DNA of 64,000 bases from Thinopyrum elongatum (GCA_011799875.1 CM022301.1:86261667-86325666); one strand, 5' to 3'; positions 11,180 through 22,767 are shown, counted from the stretch's first letter. A program made the numbers and translations. The notes: generated by a model not told the origin, from the letters alone.

Positions 11180-12120
11180 CTATTTGCGGCGAATGCATGC
11201 GGGTTCCCATGATGGGGAACGGGTTCGAACCCGTTTACTGTTGTCGCCGGCCCTTACAGTGGGTCGGCATCCGGGCCTATATGGGCCGGTGTGGTCTTCG
11301 GCCGCTAGGGCCGCAGTGTGCTCTTCGGTTCGAAGTGCGCGTTCTGTGTTGCCGTTGATAGTTATGATGCCCGAAGGACCAGGCATTTTCAACTTGAGGT
11401 ATGCGTAGTGTGGAACGACATTGAATTTAGCGAGCGCTGTTCGGCCGAGGAGTGCATGATAGCCACTGCAAAAAGGTGCAATATCGAAGATCAAGTCCTT
11501 GCTTCAGAAATTATCCAGAGATCCGAACACCACTTCGAGTGTCACGGTGCCCGTGCAGCGGGCCTCTACTCCCGGAATGACTCCCTTGAAGGTGGTGTTA
11601 CTGGGTTTAATCCTTGATGGATCGATCCCCATTTTCTTCATTGTATCCTCGTATATCAAATTGAGGCTACTTCCTCCGTCCATTAGGACTCTAGTGAGGT
11701 GGAATCCATCGATGATGGGGTCCAGCACTAGGGCTGCGGACCCTCCATGGCGTATACTGGTGGGATGATCCCTGCGATCGAACGTGATCGGGCAGGCTGA
11801 CCATGGGTTGAACTTCGGCGCTACTGGCTCGATGGAGTATACGTCCCGTAGCGCTCGCTTCCTCTCCTTCTTCGGTATGTGGGTTGCGTAGATCATGTTT
11901 ACCGTCTTGACCTTGGAAGGGAAGGGTGTCCGGCCTCCACTATTCGGCCTGCGGGGCTCGTCATCGTCCTTGCTTCTTGGGCTTTTGCCCGAGTCTTCGG
12001 CTGTGAGTTTGCCGGCCTATTTAATCACCCAACAATTTCGGTTGGAGTGGTTGGCGGGCTTCTTTGTTGTGCCGTGGATCTGGCAAGGCTTGTATAGAAT
12101 TGTGTCCAGCCTAGACGGGC
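11180..12120 (-). pseudogene. G1 protease-like region (end of gag to aspartic protease)
   Basis: Read on the minus strand, a knuckle-like segment (PCQIHG...NHSNRNC) is followed by TAG at 12017-12019, again a likely CAG change. The frame then opens through NMIYATHIPKKERKRALRD and a retroviral-type protease domain with the active-site segment VLMDGGSSLNLIY at about 11680, then TTFKGVIPG. After another break near 11504 it continues at 11494 with FDIAPFCSGYHALLGRTALA and MPGPSGIITI. It would release gag proteins in the virus-like particle. It ends without running into a reverse transcriptase. Confidence 0.75.
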
Positions 12121-12801
12121 CATCACTGTTGCCTTTAGGGGCTTTCTTTCAGGTTCCGGACTTCTGGTTTCCAAATCCTCACCCTCACCGGCATTGTGGC
12201 GACGTTTATTCTTGCTGTGTCGGGGCTTTTCATTTCCGTCCCGAACCTCAGAGGTACCGGGTGTGTCTGGGTTGGTGTTCTTGTGAGCAAGCCAAATATC
12301 TTCGCCCGCGCAAAAGCAGGTCATGAGGGAAGTAAGGGCTGCCATAGTTCTTGGTTTGTCCTGGCCGAGCTGCCGTACAAGCCATTCGTCCTTGACACTA
12401 TGCTTAAAGGCAGCCAAGGCTTCGGCATTCGGACAGTCAATGATCTGATTTTTCTTAGTCAGGAATCGGTTCCAAAATTGTTGGGCAGATTCTCCGGGTT
12501 GTTGCATGATGCGATTTAAGTCGTCAGCATCCGGAGGCCGGACATAGGTGCCCTGGAAGTTTGCTCGAAAAGCGTCCTCAAGCTCTTCCCAACAACCTAT
12601 AGAGTCTTCGGGAAGGCTGTTCAGCCAGTGTCTTGCTGGGCCTTTAAGCTTGAGTGGTAAATATTTAATGGCGTGGAGGTCGTCTCCTCGCGCCATGTGG
12701 ATGTGGAGGAGGAAATCCTCTATCCATACGGCTGGATCTGTGGTTCCGTCGTATGATTCGATGTTCACAGGCTTGAAGCCTTCTGGGAATTGGTGCTGCA
12801 T
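12025..12801 (-). CDS. G1 gag core (retrotrans_gag type)
   Basis: This nucleocapsid/capsid-type protein packages element RNA. The segment shows the plant Gypsy gag pattern: SYDGTTDPAVWIEDFLLHI, LPLKLKGPARHWLNSLPE, WEELEDAFRANFQGTYVRP, and FWNRFLTKKNQIIDCP. The visible ATG (MQHQFPEGF) is internal: similar gag proteins continue upstream, here in other frames at 12.8-14.7 kb. The frame is lost near its end, close to the zinc-knuckle-like segment, which is read in another frame just downstream. Confidence 0.8.
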   Translation of the reverse strand: MQHQFPEGFKPVNIESYDGTTDPAVWIEDFLLHIHMARGDDLHAIKYLPLKLKGPARHWLNSLPEDSIGCWEELEDAFRANFQGTYVRPPDADDLNRIMQQPGESAQQFWNRFLTKKNQIIDCPNAEALAAFKHSVKDEWLVRQLGQDKPRTMAALTSLMTCFCAGEDIWLAHKNTNPDTPGTSEVRDGNEKPRHSKNKRRHNAGEGEDLETRSPEPERKPLKATVMARLGWTQFYTSLARSTAQQRSPPTTPTEIVG

Positions 12802-13194
12802 TACCCTCTCTATGAAGCACAGGGGGTGTGCGGCGCCCCGAACTCGGGCTACGTCGCGACGGAGGTCTTCGGCCCTCCTACTCTATTGCTACTCCCGGAC
12901 TCTATCATTTCGGTTTACCCGATCATAGTATCCTTCCCGGTATGCGGGCAGATCCTCTCTGGGTCTGTAGATGGACCTGGTATGGCCTCCATGAGCATCT
13001 AGGTCATGGCGGAGATCGTACTCGTAAGTGGGCCGCACCTGATCCTTGTCGTGATGGCGAGGTGGGGCGGCTGGATGTTCGGCCTCGTCAGCTTCCCTGT
13101 CCCGCCCTCTAGGGGGTCGGTCTGGCTATTCGGCGTTTGTATACATCGGGCGTGTTGGCTCTATAGCCTCGTCGTCGAACTGGGGCAATAGCCT

Positions 13195-14692
13195 TCATTT
13201 AGGATAACTCCTGGTTGGCTGATCGCGGCCGTACCCCTCTTCGGCAGCTAGGACTTTAGTCCATCGATCGTTGAGGGTGTCCCGTTCAGCCTTGATTTTG
13301 CGTTTTTGCTTCTTTAGGTTGCGGGCGGTTGCTAAAAGCCTCCGCTTGAACCGTTCTTGCTCCAGAAGGTCTTTGAGGACGATAAAATCATCCTCCCCAA
13401 GACTGGCCTCCTCTTCAGAGAGTGGTGGGTAGTTGCTATCCTTGGAGTCTTCGTGGCTTTCCGGATTGAGCGGGTCCTCCTGCCCCCGTGGGGTCATCCT
13501 GATGATGCTCGTTGGCTACGTCTCCGGTGAGGTCATCCGTATTATTTACGGTGCCGTTCACCACCGAGTCTACTTTGCTTGTGTGGCTTTGACGTGGTTT
13601 TGATTGACAGCGCTGTTTTCGGTGTTTGGAAGGCTCATCTCTGGGCTTGCCTCGGTCCTGCTCAGGAGAGCCGTTGCCGTCCTTTGGGGTGTCCACCATA
13701 TAAATGTCGTAGGTGGATGTGGCCGACCAGCGGCCCATGACGGGGGGACCGACCTCAGCATTAGCCGTGGTTACGTCCTCCTCGTCAATGTATTCGGCAT
13801 TCTCTAAATTATAGTCTAACATAACGGTTAAATCATCGATAGTTGCTACCAAATGGGTGGTGGGTGGGGCGCAAAATTCCTTGTCGAACGCCTCGAAGGG
13901 CCGGTGATTGAAGGCGGAGGGCAGGTTCTCCTGGATGATCATTTTCGGAATTCGGTCTAGCGCCTCGTTCAAAATATCGAGGGTTGCCGGACTTGAGGGC
14001 TCTGGGCCGGACTTTGTGGTGACGAAGCGGAGATGGGTCTGTGACTCAACCGATCCTTGGTCCCGGACGGACCTATCTTTGGGATTCGGGACCGAAACCT
14101 CGAGGGGCACCGGATTGTCCTCGGAAACTGAGGATGTGCTTTGACCCTCCTGTGCACCTTCCACGCCAATGTTTGAGGTCGGGTCATTTTGGGCCGGGGG
14201 TGACGCCTGGCCGCTATTCGCCAACTCAAGGTGTGGGCTCGAGGCCAGCAAGGTGTTGTGGGTGAGGAGCTCGGCTGATATCGAATCTTGGCATCGGACC
14301 TCTCGTTCTGCCTCGAGGGCCGGGGATAAATCCTCCGCCGATGTGAGTTCAGTTGACGGTGGGGTAAGGTCCCCTCTCTCAGGGAGTCCTTCCTGGCTCA
14401 AAGCCGTTTGGTGGACTAGGGCCGATTCACAGATTGGATCGGAGGTGTACGTCGGAGCAGGTGCGGCAAGGCCTGCGGGGGTGGTGAATCCGGTGAAAAC
14501 CAAATCCCCCCGCTCGTCAGTAACGTACTCCAGATTGCCGAATCGAATCCGGTGTTCGGGAGCAAAGTTGTCGATCTGGTCAAGAAGACCGGTCGAATCA
14601 GCGTGCAGTACGATGCTGCCAAAAGCGAAGAGTTGTCTAGGGACGAAGAGATCCATGGAACTGATGTCCTCTCCAAGGACTAAGCGAGCCAT
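13195..14692 (-). pseudogene. G1 gag N-terminal region, frameshifted
   Basis: An ATG at 14692 (MARLVLGEDISSMDLFVPRQ) lies shortly after the 5' LTR and primer site. The protein is long, acidic and Ser/Pro-rich, with a more ordered block near the end (FEAFDKEFCAPP, TIDDLTVMLDYNLENAEYI). The frame shifts between 13436 and 13497 and continues as a charged coiled coil (EERFKRRL-type, KKQKRKIKAERDTLNDRW) to 13195. This leader of gag is known in this Gypsy group, but its role is not established. Confidence 0.6.
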
Positions 14693-14718
14693 CGATCCTT
14701 CCGGTGATCCAACAGTGG

Positions 14719-14739
14719 AACTCTCAATGAAAGCACCAA
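14719..14739 (-). other. G1 primer-binding site
   Basis: Directly inside the 5' LTR the element strand reads TTGGTGCTTTCATTGAGAG. The same sequence follows the 5' LTR of G2 at 16119. It is not the TGGTATCAGAGC initiator-Met type used by S1 and L1. The primer tRNA was not identified. Confidence 0.55.
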
Positions 14740-15188
14740 TGTCGGTGTCAAAACCGGCAGACCTCGGGGTAGGGGGTCCTGAGCCGTGGATCTAGGATCG
14801 AGAGGTAACAAGGGACGAAGAACACAGTGTTTACCCAGGTTCGGGCCCTCTCGAAGAGGTAATACCCTACGTCCTGCTTGATTGTATTGATTGTATAACA
14901 TGGTTTATAGAGTAGATCTACCTCGAGATTAGTATGAGCTAAACCCTAGGCTACCGGGGATGAAGATAGCTCTCCCCCTAATGACTACAACCCTCGGTTT
15001 ATATAGACACCGATAGGGTTAGGGTTACCGAAGATAGATTACAACAAGAGGGAAAGAGATCTCGTCCACCCTTGACTTGGAGGACACACCACGGCCTCAC
15101 AGGTCTCAGGTCACCACACGGCTCCACCAGTCCGGCCCATGCACAATGGGTCGTCGCCCCGAGGACCCCTTAGTCCATGACTCCCTCA
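14740..15188 (-). repeat. G1 5' LTR (right copy)
   Basis: 449 bases, colinear with 5705-6153. A TATA motif on the minus strand near 15000 (CTATATAAACC) would start element transcription leftward into gag. It ends at the target duplication CCGAC (15189-15193). Confidence 0.93.
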
Positions 15189-15193
15189 CCGAC

Positions 15194-15635
15194 CCTCCAT
15201 CAAGTTGAAAACTAGACTAGTCAAAATGTCAATTGGGATGCCTCTTTGTAAACAAATGCGCTCCTAGCTTCCAAAAAAATTGCACTCCTACGTGTACCCG
15301 CAAGTGGGTGTGAGAGAACTAGTGCGTGCGTGCAACGCTTCTCGTCATGAGAGTACAATATACTACGCCCAAAGAATGTTCGCAATAAGAGTAATAGTAT
15401 AAGTGTGTGATGTGTGAGTTAAAATAAAAGGTGCGCGACGTCTTTTATTTTATAGAAGTTGTGAGGGTAGGGAGTGAAGAGCACATATGTGCATGACGTC
15501 TACCTACAGATAGACGGTGGGTGCAAGAGGACTCGGGAGAGTCGTGACGTGTGAGGGTGCGTGTGTGCATGAGAGAGAGGGGGCACGTATCAATGCAATG
15601 CATGTGTCCGTAAATCATATCTGACAAACGTTTGC
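15194..15635. other. Spacer between G1 and G2
   Basis: This is the right flank of the G1 insertion site. It contains purine-rich and GT-rich low-complexity sequence (for example GTGCGTGTGTGCATGAGAGAG near 15560). No gene, RNA or element end was recognised apart from the G1 target duplication at its left edge. Confidence 0.5.
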
Positions 15636-16118
15636 TGACGGTGTCCTGGACTAAGGGGTACTCACCATGTCATCTCCCGACCAGTGGGTTGGGCCAAGGA
15701 CCCCCATGGCGGTTCACTAATGGGCCAGTTCGGACAGCCGATGACATATACGAGGAAGATTCCACAAGACTTGGTGATCAAGACAAGGACTCCTCTCCAC
15801 CGACGTAGCCGACTAGGACTCTTGTTATCCTAGGCCTCCGGTACATTATATAAGCCGAGGCCAGGCTCGTTGATAGATAGATTATGACATTACTCATCAT
15901 ACCCCTAGGGTTTAGACCACAACATATGATCTCGAGGTAGATCAACTCTGTACCTTGATACTCCATTAATATAAACAAGAGCAGGACGTAGGGTTTTACC
16001 TCCATCAAGAGGGCCCGAACCTGGGTAAAACACCGTGTTCATCGTCCTGTTACCATTGATCCGAGAATCCACAGCTCGGGACCCCCTACCCCAAGATCTG
16101 CCGCTTTTTACACCGACA
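15636..16118 (+). repeat. G2 5' LTR
   Basis: 483 bases bounded by TG and CA. It contains a TATA motif and the stretch GGGCCCGAACCTGGGTAAAA shared by many grass Gypsy LTRs (also in the remnant at 28.4 kb). It is followed at 16119 by the primer-site sequence TGGTGCTTTCATTGAGAG. Confidence 0.85.
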
Positions 16119-19100
16119 ATGGTGCTTTCATTGAGAGTTCCGCTATGTGATCGGCAATGGATCAATGGCTCGCCTGCAGATCAACTGTGATGTCGGCATA
16201 TTCGTCGCCGGCTCGACTGGTCACCTCGGATCGACCGAGGACTGCACTCCGCCTCAGATCATCATGATTGGACAAGGGCCTTTATCAACATCAACTCTGA
16301 TCTCTATCAAGATCGTGGAGGAATCATCCATATAGCTCGGGGGCTCAACTTCAACATTGTCCTCGGGCGACCGTGCTGTTTTTCTATACAGCGGATTTGT
16401 ATTCACCATCGCTGCTTCCTCAGGTGTCACTTTGACGATTTACTTGGTGGAATAGTGCGGAATTGTGTATATAACAACCCTGTAAAATTTCATCGCGTTC
16501 CGATGGAGGAATCTCCGGCGATCTCCAATATACCGGAGCCCTATCGAATCAGGACAGGAATCTAGATGAGTTTAGGGTGTGGAGTCCAGCGTCCAGCTCG
16601 GACATCATTTGGAAGATCCAACCATTGATCGGCTGCGGAATTCCTATATCTGCCACCCCTCAGAATTTCAGCTTGATCCGACCGTTCAAACTCTGGGAAC
16701 GGCCCGAGGAGTGCGTCAATTTTCGGATCTATTTTCTGCGCGAAAACGAATCCGACCCGAATTCATCTTTCTTCACGAACGGGATATTGAACATCCTTTT
16801 TGAAGGAAACCTTTTCCAGGGTATTGTGTGTTGTTCTCAAACACGTGCCTACAAATTTTTTGTCTTTCCCGAGGCAATTTTCACCATCGTGCCGATGTCA
16901 AACCGGCCCGACCATGTTGCTCCACGGCTGCCGACCTGTACCAGCATCGACTGCGTCATCGCTCCATCAAGCTGACGACACCTCCTCGGATCATAACCTT
17001 GGCGAACCGAGCAATAGTTCGGCATCGTGAAGCCAAGCATGAGATCGGCATCACGAAACCCTAACTTGAACAACCCTGAAGCTTCGACTTAGGGATCTCT
17101 CTCCGACCCGATCCCGGGGTCGGCACTTATCTCGCATCCGGCTTCAAGCCTGGATGCGGCCTCTGCGTCCGAAGATCGGAAGTCAATTCCGGCCGGACTC
17201 GCCTCTCTTATCCCGGATCCAACTCCAAGCCTGGACGTGACTTCGGCGTCCGAACACCAGGAGTCAGCCCTGGCCGGACTCGCCACTTGCACCATCGTAC
17301 CGGAGGATGACTCTGAAGAAATCCCGGATACCAATCCGGCTAATCTCGCCCTGCCAAATGAGATACTGCATCGGATCCAGACAATGACCACTCCACCGGA
17401 CTGACCTCAGTAAATCGACATTGACTGGTCTGCGGCGTCTGCTCCAACACCTCGGCTAGACTGGGGGCTTCGCCGTCTCTTCATCAACCTACTCCGGGGA
17501 CTTCGGCGTCACCAGCCGACCAGCTTCATCACGTTAGCTAGACCGAGGACTTCGGTGTCACCAGCCGACCAACTTCGTCACCTCGGCTGGACCAGGGGCT
17601 TCGCCTTGCCGCATCGACCGAGCGGCGTCGCCACTTCATCAAGCCGAGTTCTTCGCTCGGGCACCTAAGAACCGGCTTGGGGGCTGGGATCTCAACCCAC
17701 TGCAAGCTCGGCCCACATCATCAACGCCGAACACATTAACCAGCTAAGTCGCTTTCATGCTCAAAGTTTTTAAATTTTTAATTTGTGTTCGGTTCGACCG
17801 TGCTCACATACGTTGTTTGTTAAAAGAAACTCCCTCTACCCATGTTAACTGGGGGCTCTTAAAATTTATATGAGCCATTCTATAATAAATATTTTTTCTT
17901 TCTTCTAAGTCATTGCAAAGTCTTTTTCCACTACTCCTTTTTCCGACGAGAGTGTGTGGTCAATAGCCGAATAGCCTGTTTTCTCTCTAAAGCTGCTCGC
18001 GTTTAGTTCTCTAAACTGGCCTGAGAAACACTCCGCCTTCGGGATAGGAGGTTGAAGCTGAAGGCTGACCCGCTTGAAGTCTAGAGATCAGATGTATCAT
18101 GTTAAAGCACGACGGAAGCATAAATTAATTTTAAGACCAATTTCGGATTGGCACCAAAAACTTGATTTAGTTCGGGCGTAAGGTTTTTACTGAAGTTTTT
18201 TGGTTTTCCAAGCCTATGGCACTTTTAACCTATTTGTGTGTTTCCAGTATAACTTTCGCAGTGCAACCCCGGACACCTTTACAGATTCGGCAATATCAAC
18301 AGTGGGCTGCAACTAGAGCCGAACCCACCGAAAGCCAAGGTAAGTCATGGAGTCCTCGGCAAAACATTCTCAGATATTGCCTTATATGCATCGGTTTCGA
18401 ATTGTGTCTTCGATCAATAGTTGGGTTGCTCGGCTCCTGTGCTTGCCTCCTACGTTCCGCTTTGTTCGGCTAGGAGTGCAAAGGGAGAACCACTGCGATT
18501 GTGCTTCCAGCTCGAATGGTTAAGCGCCTCCATGGAGAAAGCCGAAAACTGACTGTCACAATAAGCGTAAACTGGTCAGCGATCCAATGACTGTGTCAAA
18601 CTACAGATCGATAGAGATCACCCCGTGTTAAACGATGGGCCTTTCATAATTTTGGCCGAAGTGTTACTGGTTTGACCTCAGTTGACATCGAACACTAACC
18701 AGGGGCTAGTAACTGGCCCCGAACTTTAAACTCCTATGACTAAGTGAAAGTTATAAAGCCTGCATATCTGATTGCCTTGTTTCCGCTAACACAACCGCCT
18801 CCGGGCACCGAGACATCGGCTAAGGGTTGTATTGTTAGTACGGAAACACCCTGTGTAGCATCTACAAAGGGGTGGAAGCCGACGATGGGCTACTTTTAGG
18901 TTATAAACAGTCTCAATGGAGAATTTGCCTTCCGTAATTATCGTAATAAAGCTGTAAATATGCATCAATTTGACTTAAGATTTTGGCCAAGCTGGGTTGC
19001 CTGGCTCCTGTGCTTACCCCTACGTTCCCGATTGTTCGGCTAGGCGATAAAGGGAGCACCTCTGTGATTGTTACTACCGGGTCATCCGGGTTAGTACCTC

Positions 19101-20163
19101 AGACTGGGTGAAGCCGAAAGCTAGTCATCTTAAAAGAATATAATTGGTCGGCAACGATGGAAGTGAAAATTTTGGTTCATTATGGACCATAGAGTTCGGG
19201 AACTTTCTCCCAACTAAACCCTCAATATTTTCCTCCCACATTGATCGGAGTTGAGGTTTCATGATCATGATCAACATGACAGCCTGGGAAAAGGAACCTG
19301 TAACGGAAATATTTCTCCCAGAAGATGTTTTATAACATATATCTCTGCGTACCTTTGTTTATAAAACCATATGGCCGGATTGCCTTGTTTGTCATAAATC
19401 TTTGCCCTTATAAAGGCTTTATAAAGTAGGATGAACACTCTTCGGCTGCTGGCCGAGGAGGTTGAAGCCGATGGTCGGTCAACAAAGTTTTGTACAATGC
19501 GGATCCGAGCATTAGTGATGTAAAGTACTTGGATACATAGAATCACTACACATAAATTGTGATATACTCCGGACATTGATCCTTAATTCAGCCACCCGTG
19601 CCCACATTAAGGCTCAGGGGATACTGGGCTTCGCACTTCTCATTTACAAATATTAAAGGGGTACATCGATCCCCTGATCTGGTGTTGCCACCCGACCATT
19701 GGCTCAGGGGCTACTCCATCGACGATTCAATGCAGACAATTCACAAAGTGCGAAATAGTTTTCGAGGAGATTATGATCCTCAGGTTGGTCGGCCGCACCC
19801 AACCTGAGTCTCGAGGAATATGCAATCCACATTTCTATTCCTAAGTATGCTACAGAGCTAGGAGTTGATCCTCAGGACGATTTTGTGAATCGACCTGAGT
19901 CTCAGGGGCTACTGGGATCACCGGTTTTATGCCATCCTTCAGGTGCATGCCGGACATTGAGCGGACACACACCTTGAGGGCTACTGGCTATATACCTCGG
20001 CAGATAATAAATTGCACAAATTGGAATTAAATTCAAAAAAATCAGCCCACAGTCGAGGTGGTGCACCACTGCGGGAGCAGTCCGGCATAAAGCTCGGATG
20101 CAAGTGGCTAGCTCCATAGAGGGCATCTCCGGCATTAAGCTCGGTTTAACCCTTTTAACTTTT

Positions 20164-20420
20164 TCAAGACCGAGGTAATCTATGACATCTCGGATACAGT
20201 CCGGCATTGGTGCCCGGCTGCGAGATGACACCCCAGATACAGACCGGCGTCGAAGCTCGGATACAGTCCGGTGCTGGAGTTCGGATACGGACCGGCGTTG
20301 GAGCTTGGATACAGACTGGCGTTGGAGCTCGGATACAGACTGGCGTTGGAGCTCGGCTGCAAGAGATACCTCGGATGCAGTCCGGCGTTGGAGCTCGGAT
20401 GCAAGAGGACACTGCCGCAC
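20164..20420. repeat. 24-bp minisatellite inside G2
   Basis: Between 20230 and 20406 the unit TTGGAGCTCGGATACAGACT plus GGCG (24 bases) is repeated with small changes, including variants with TGCAG for TACAG. Translated it gives repeats such as SELQRQSV on the minus strand, which explains the long open frame at 19902-20582. I regard that frame as repeat-driven, not a protein. Confidence 0.7.
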
Positions 20421-20660
20421 AGGAAACACTTCGAACCCGACGTGTGGCGTAAAAGATAACAAGGCATTGATAAAGGCCGAGAACTTAAAAGACTCCTCGG
20501 ATACCCGACGTATGAACTTTTCGGATATACCTCGGCAATCCTCAAGATCGGAGATGGGAAAATTTGTTGAACCAGTTTTCAAGACCGACGACCGAAGACG
20601 AAGAACAGTTCGGAAGAACCGAGGAGTGTCCCCAACTTGAAGACCGGTTCAGTGGGCTAC

Positions 20661-20732
20661 TGACGGTGCCCTGGACTAAGGGGTACTCACCATGTCGTCT
20701 CCCGACCAGTGGGTCGGGCCGAGGACCCCCAT
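20661..20732 (+). repeat. G2 3' LTR, truncated
   Basis: It matches the first 70 or so bases of the 5' LTR (TGACGGTG.CCTGGACTAAG through GGACCCCCAT), then changes to unrelated sequence with GACAGTGTCAG at about 20740. Either a deletion or a later insertion removed the rest. Confidence 0.8.
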
Positions 20733-21250
20733 CGGCATCTGACAGTGTCAGTTTTGCCATGGCATTTAACAGAATAGCCACTCCTCTGACACACAAATCT
20801 TCCACGTGAGTGTTAGCAACTGCCGTATGCTCCTCCCTCCGTTCCAAAATGTAGTGCATATAGCTTTATTGAAAATTCAAACCTGGCAAACATTTTTTAC
20901 CGAGTTTTCGTATACCAAAATGCACATATAGAGTACCCAATATATATCATTTCATTCATCTGCGAGAGGTAACTATAAAGATGGGGGAGGAGTGTACAAA
21001 GAAAGACCGTCATATCACCTGCAGCAATTTCAACCATCCTTTGGTGTGGAGGAATATCATAGGAAATCTATATGATATGATTTTTATAGGATTTTTTCCT
21101 TTAGAGCCAATTGGTTCATAGGAATAGATTCATATACTCCACATTTCAAAGGAAAATAAACATGATATCATCTTTATAGCTTTATAGGCACTTGGTTCAT
21201 ATGAATGGATTCCTATACTCCCACAATTTCAAAGGAAAATAAACATTAAC

Positions 21251-21428
21251 CTAGATTCAATAGAAAAGTTCCTATGATGTGAACCAAATGACATCTCTTT
21301 TCCAATCCCTCCTCGTAGGAATTGAGATACATGTCATCTCTAGATTCAATAGAAAAGTTCCTATGATGTGAACCAAATGACATCTCTTTTCCAATCCCTA
21401 CTCATAGGAATTGAGATACATGCCATCT
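21251..21428. repeat. 89-bp tandem duplication
   Basis: The segment beginning CTAGATTCAATAGAAAAGTT starts at 21251 and again at 21340. The two copies are nearly identical, differing mainly at CCTCGTAGG/CTCATAGG and ATGTCAT/ATGCCAT. Confidence 0.85.
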
Positions 21429-22084
21429 CTTTCCCTACAACTTCCATATATACATCTTCTATTCCTAAATAGCTAGTACAACCCACTAGCTTTTTTCCTG
21501 GACATGCAATGATGGCACATGAACACGTCATGCATGCAAGTCATAAATCACATTGTTTTTGTACTCTATGCATGCAAGCACCACATCATCAATTCGTGCA
21601 TATTACTCATAAGTTATTTCTTGCATTAGATTTTGTATTGACAATGTATGTGTTGGTCACGTGCACACATATGTAGTTCACATTCACATTTTTATTAGAA
21701 ATGTCATTCTTTTAACTGTAATTCATTTTTTCTCTTTGTATTACATTTTCATTTTAAGCATACATTCACTTCCCATTAGTTATAGATGTTTTTGGAGGAA
21801 CTTTTATGCATTATTTTGAGTAGCAAATTTCACACGGCCGTGGGTATATCAAAATGCGGGGCCCATGCGTCATTGCCTTTCGGTCGAACCTATGTCCACA
21901 ATTTTTTGTACGTATATCTCCACTGCTCCCCGAACCCAAAATGCTGCCTCGCTCCCGTAAAACCGAGCGGCCCACCCGTATTAAGGCGTCGACTCAAACT
22001 CAATCCCTCTCCCGTTTACTATGGCGTGGCCCCGCACACCGTAGTACTCCTACAAACCCTACCCATCGCACGCATCATCAGTTT

Positions 22085-22400
22085 TCTTCAAGAGGACGAG
22101 GGAGAAGCGGATTTGTAGTGGAGGCTCCTACCCTAGGGCGCCCTAGGTAGCTGCCGCACGCATCATTGGTTTTCTTTTTTCTTTATGCTCTTGCGCCCTA
22201 GAGTGAAATGATGTTTGCTTCGTCCATCCAGCTTAATGCGGGAAAGGTGGGGCTTTGTGATTTGACCTCTCATCGCTCATTTACTACTACTACGGCGCTA
22301 CGACCGGGGTGCCTCCATTTCCAACCGCTGCTCGGAACTGTAATTTGGTGCATTGCACATGGAACAAGATGGTGGATGAGCCGCATGTCGGCCAAAGGGG
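22085..22400 (+). pseudogene. Broken copy of the small-ORF repeat
   Basis: It matches the repeat at 1765-1884 (inverted) and 22657 onward. The first half reads ISFLQEDEGEADL before a stop. About 90 unrelated bases follow, and the match resumes near 22203 (GAAATGATGTTTGCTTCGTC) and runs on through TGCATTGCACATGG to GCATGTCGG at about 22390. The inserted segment interrupts the frame, so this copy cannot encode the short peptide. Confidence 0.4.
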
Positions 22401-22656
22401 TCCTGTAAGTGTGTCGCCATTTCATGTGCAGACTGACCCTGCTGAGTTGCTACACCAACGTGACACGAGCAGCCTACCACTTGGTTTTGCTCCTTGGTGA
22501 ATCCCAACTATATTGATCTAAAAAGATACTAGTAGTATCCAGATTAGTAAAAATGAGGTGATTTTACGAAGCGGTGGGCGAGGGAGCATGGCCTGTCATG
22601 CGGTCCCACGTGTCATGATGTACCAAGGCGATGCGCGTCCCTCTTGAGGCAGAACA

Positions 22657-22767
22657 ATGGCAGAAGCAATATGTGGTTTTCTTGAAGGAGATGATGGAGA
22701 AGCGGATTCAGCAAAGTGTGAAATAATGGTTGCTTCGTCCATCTGGGGGAAAGGTGTGGCTTTGTGA
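22657..22767 (+). CDS. 36-codon small ORF, second intact member of the local repeat
   Basis: ATG at 22657, frame beginning MAEAICGFLEGDDGEAD and ending before a TGA at 22765-22767. It aligns without gaps to the first 28 residues of the copy at 1765-1884, with conservative changes (D/E, S/C). Nucleotide similarity continues beyond the stop to the ATGTCGGTGA motif near 22890. It is not known whether either copy is translated. Listed with low confidence because it is short and repeat-borne. Confidence 0.3.
   Translation: MAEAICGFLEGDDGEADSAKCEIMVASSIWGKGVAL

Larger units (their letters stand above)
5705..15188 (-). mobile_element. G1: complete non-autonomous Gypsy-type LTR element with an antisense gene
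   Basis: Both LTRs are 449 bases (5705-6153 and 14740-15188) and begin TGAGGGAGTC on the element strand. The 5-bp target duplication CCGAC is perfect (5700-5704 and 15189-15193). The element runs on the minus strand, with gag at 12.0-14.7 kb and protease at 11.2-12.0 kb. A polypurine tract (TTTGGGGGCTAC on the element strand) abuts the 3' LTR at 6154. No RT, RNase H or integrase motif was found; 6.6-9.9 kb instead holds a plus-strand gene. About twenty differences between the LTRs (4-5% by eye) point to an old insertion. The LTR style recalls the wheat Fatima/Danae group, but that is from memory only. Confidence 0.9.
15636..20732 (+). mobile_element. G2: non-coding Gypsy derivative (LARD-like), 3' LTR truncated
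   Basis: The 5' LTR is 15636-16118 (begins TGACGGTGTCC, ends ACACCGACA, TATA motif ATTATATAAGCC near 15845). The 3' LTR starts at 20661 with TGACGGTGCCC after a GTGGGCTAC polypurine-type end, but stops matching at about 20732. The internal 4.5 kb has no gag, protease, RT or integrase that could be recognised. Its primer site and 3' internal modules match G1, so it is probably a sibling that depended on proteins made elsewhere. The module around 18450-18560 returns, diverged, at 18985-19100. No target duplication can be checked because the right end is missing. Confidence 0.8.

Noticed and set aside
14169..14795. Plus-strand frame opposite G1 gag
   Set aside because: It mirrors the minus-strand gag leader, crosses into the LTR and has no motif.
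19902..20582. 226-codon minus-strand frame in G2
   Set aside because: The openness comes from a 24-bp repeat whose length is a multiple of three; neighbouring frames are open too.
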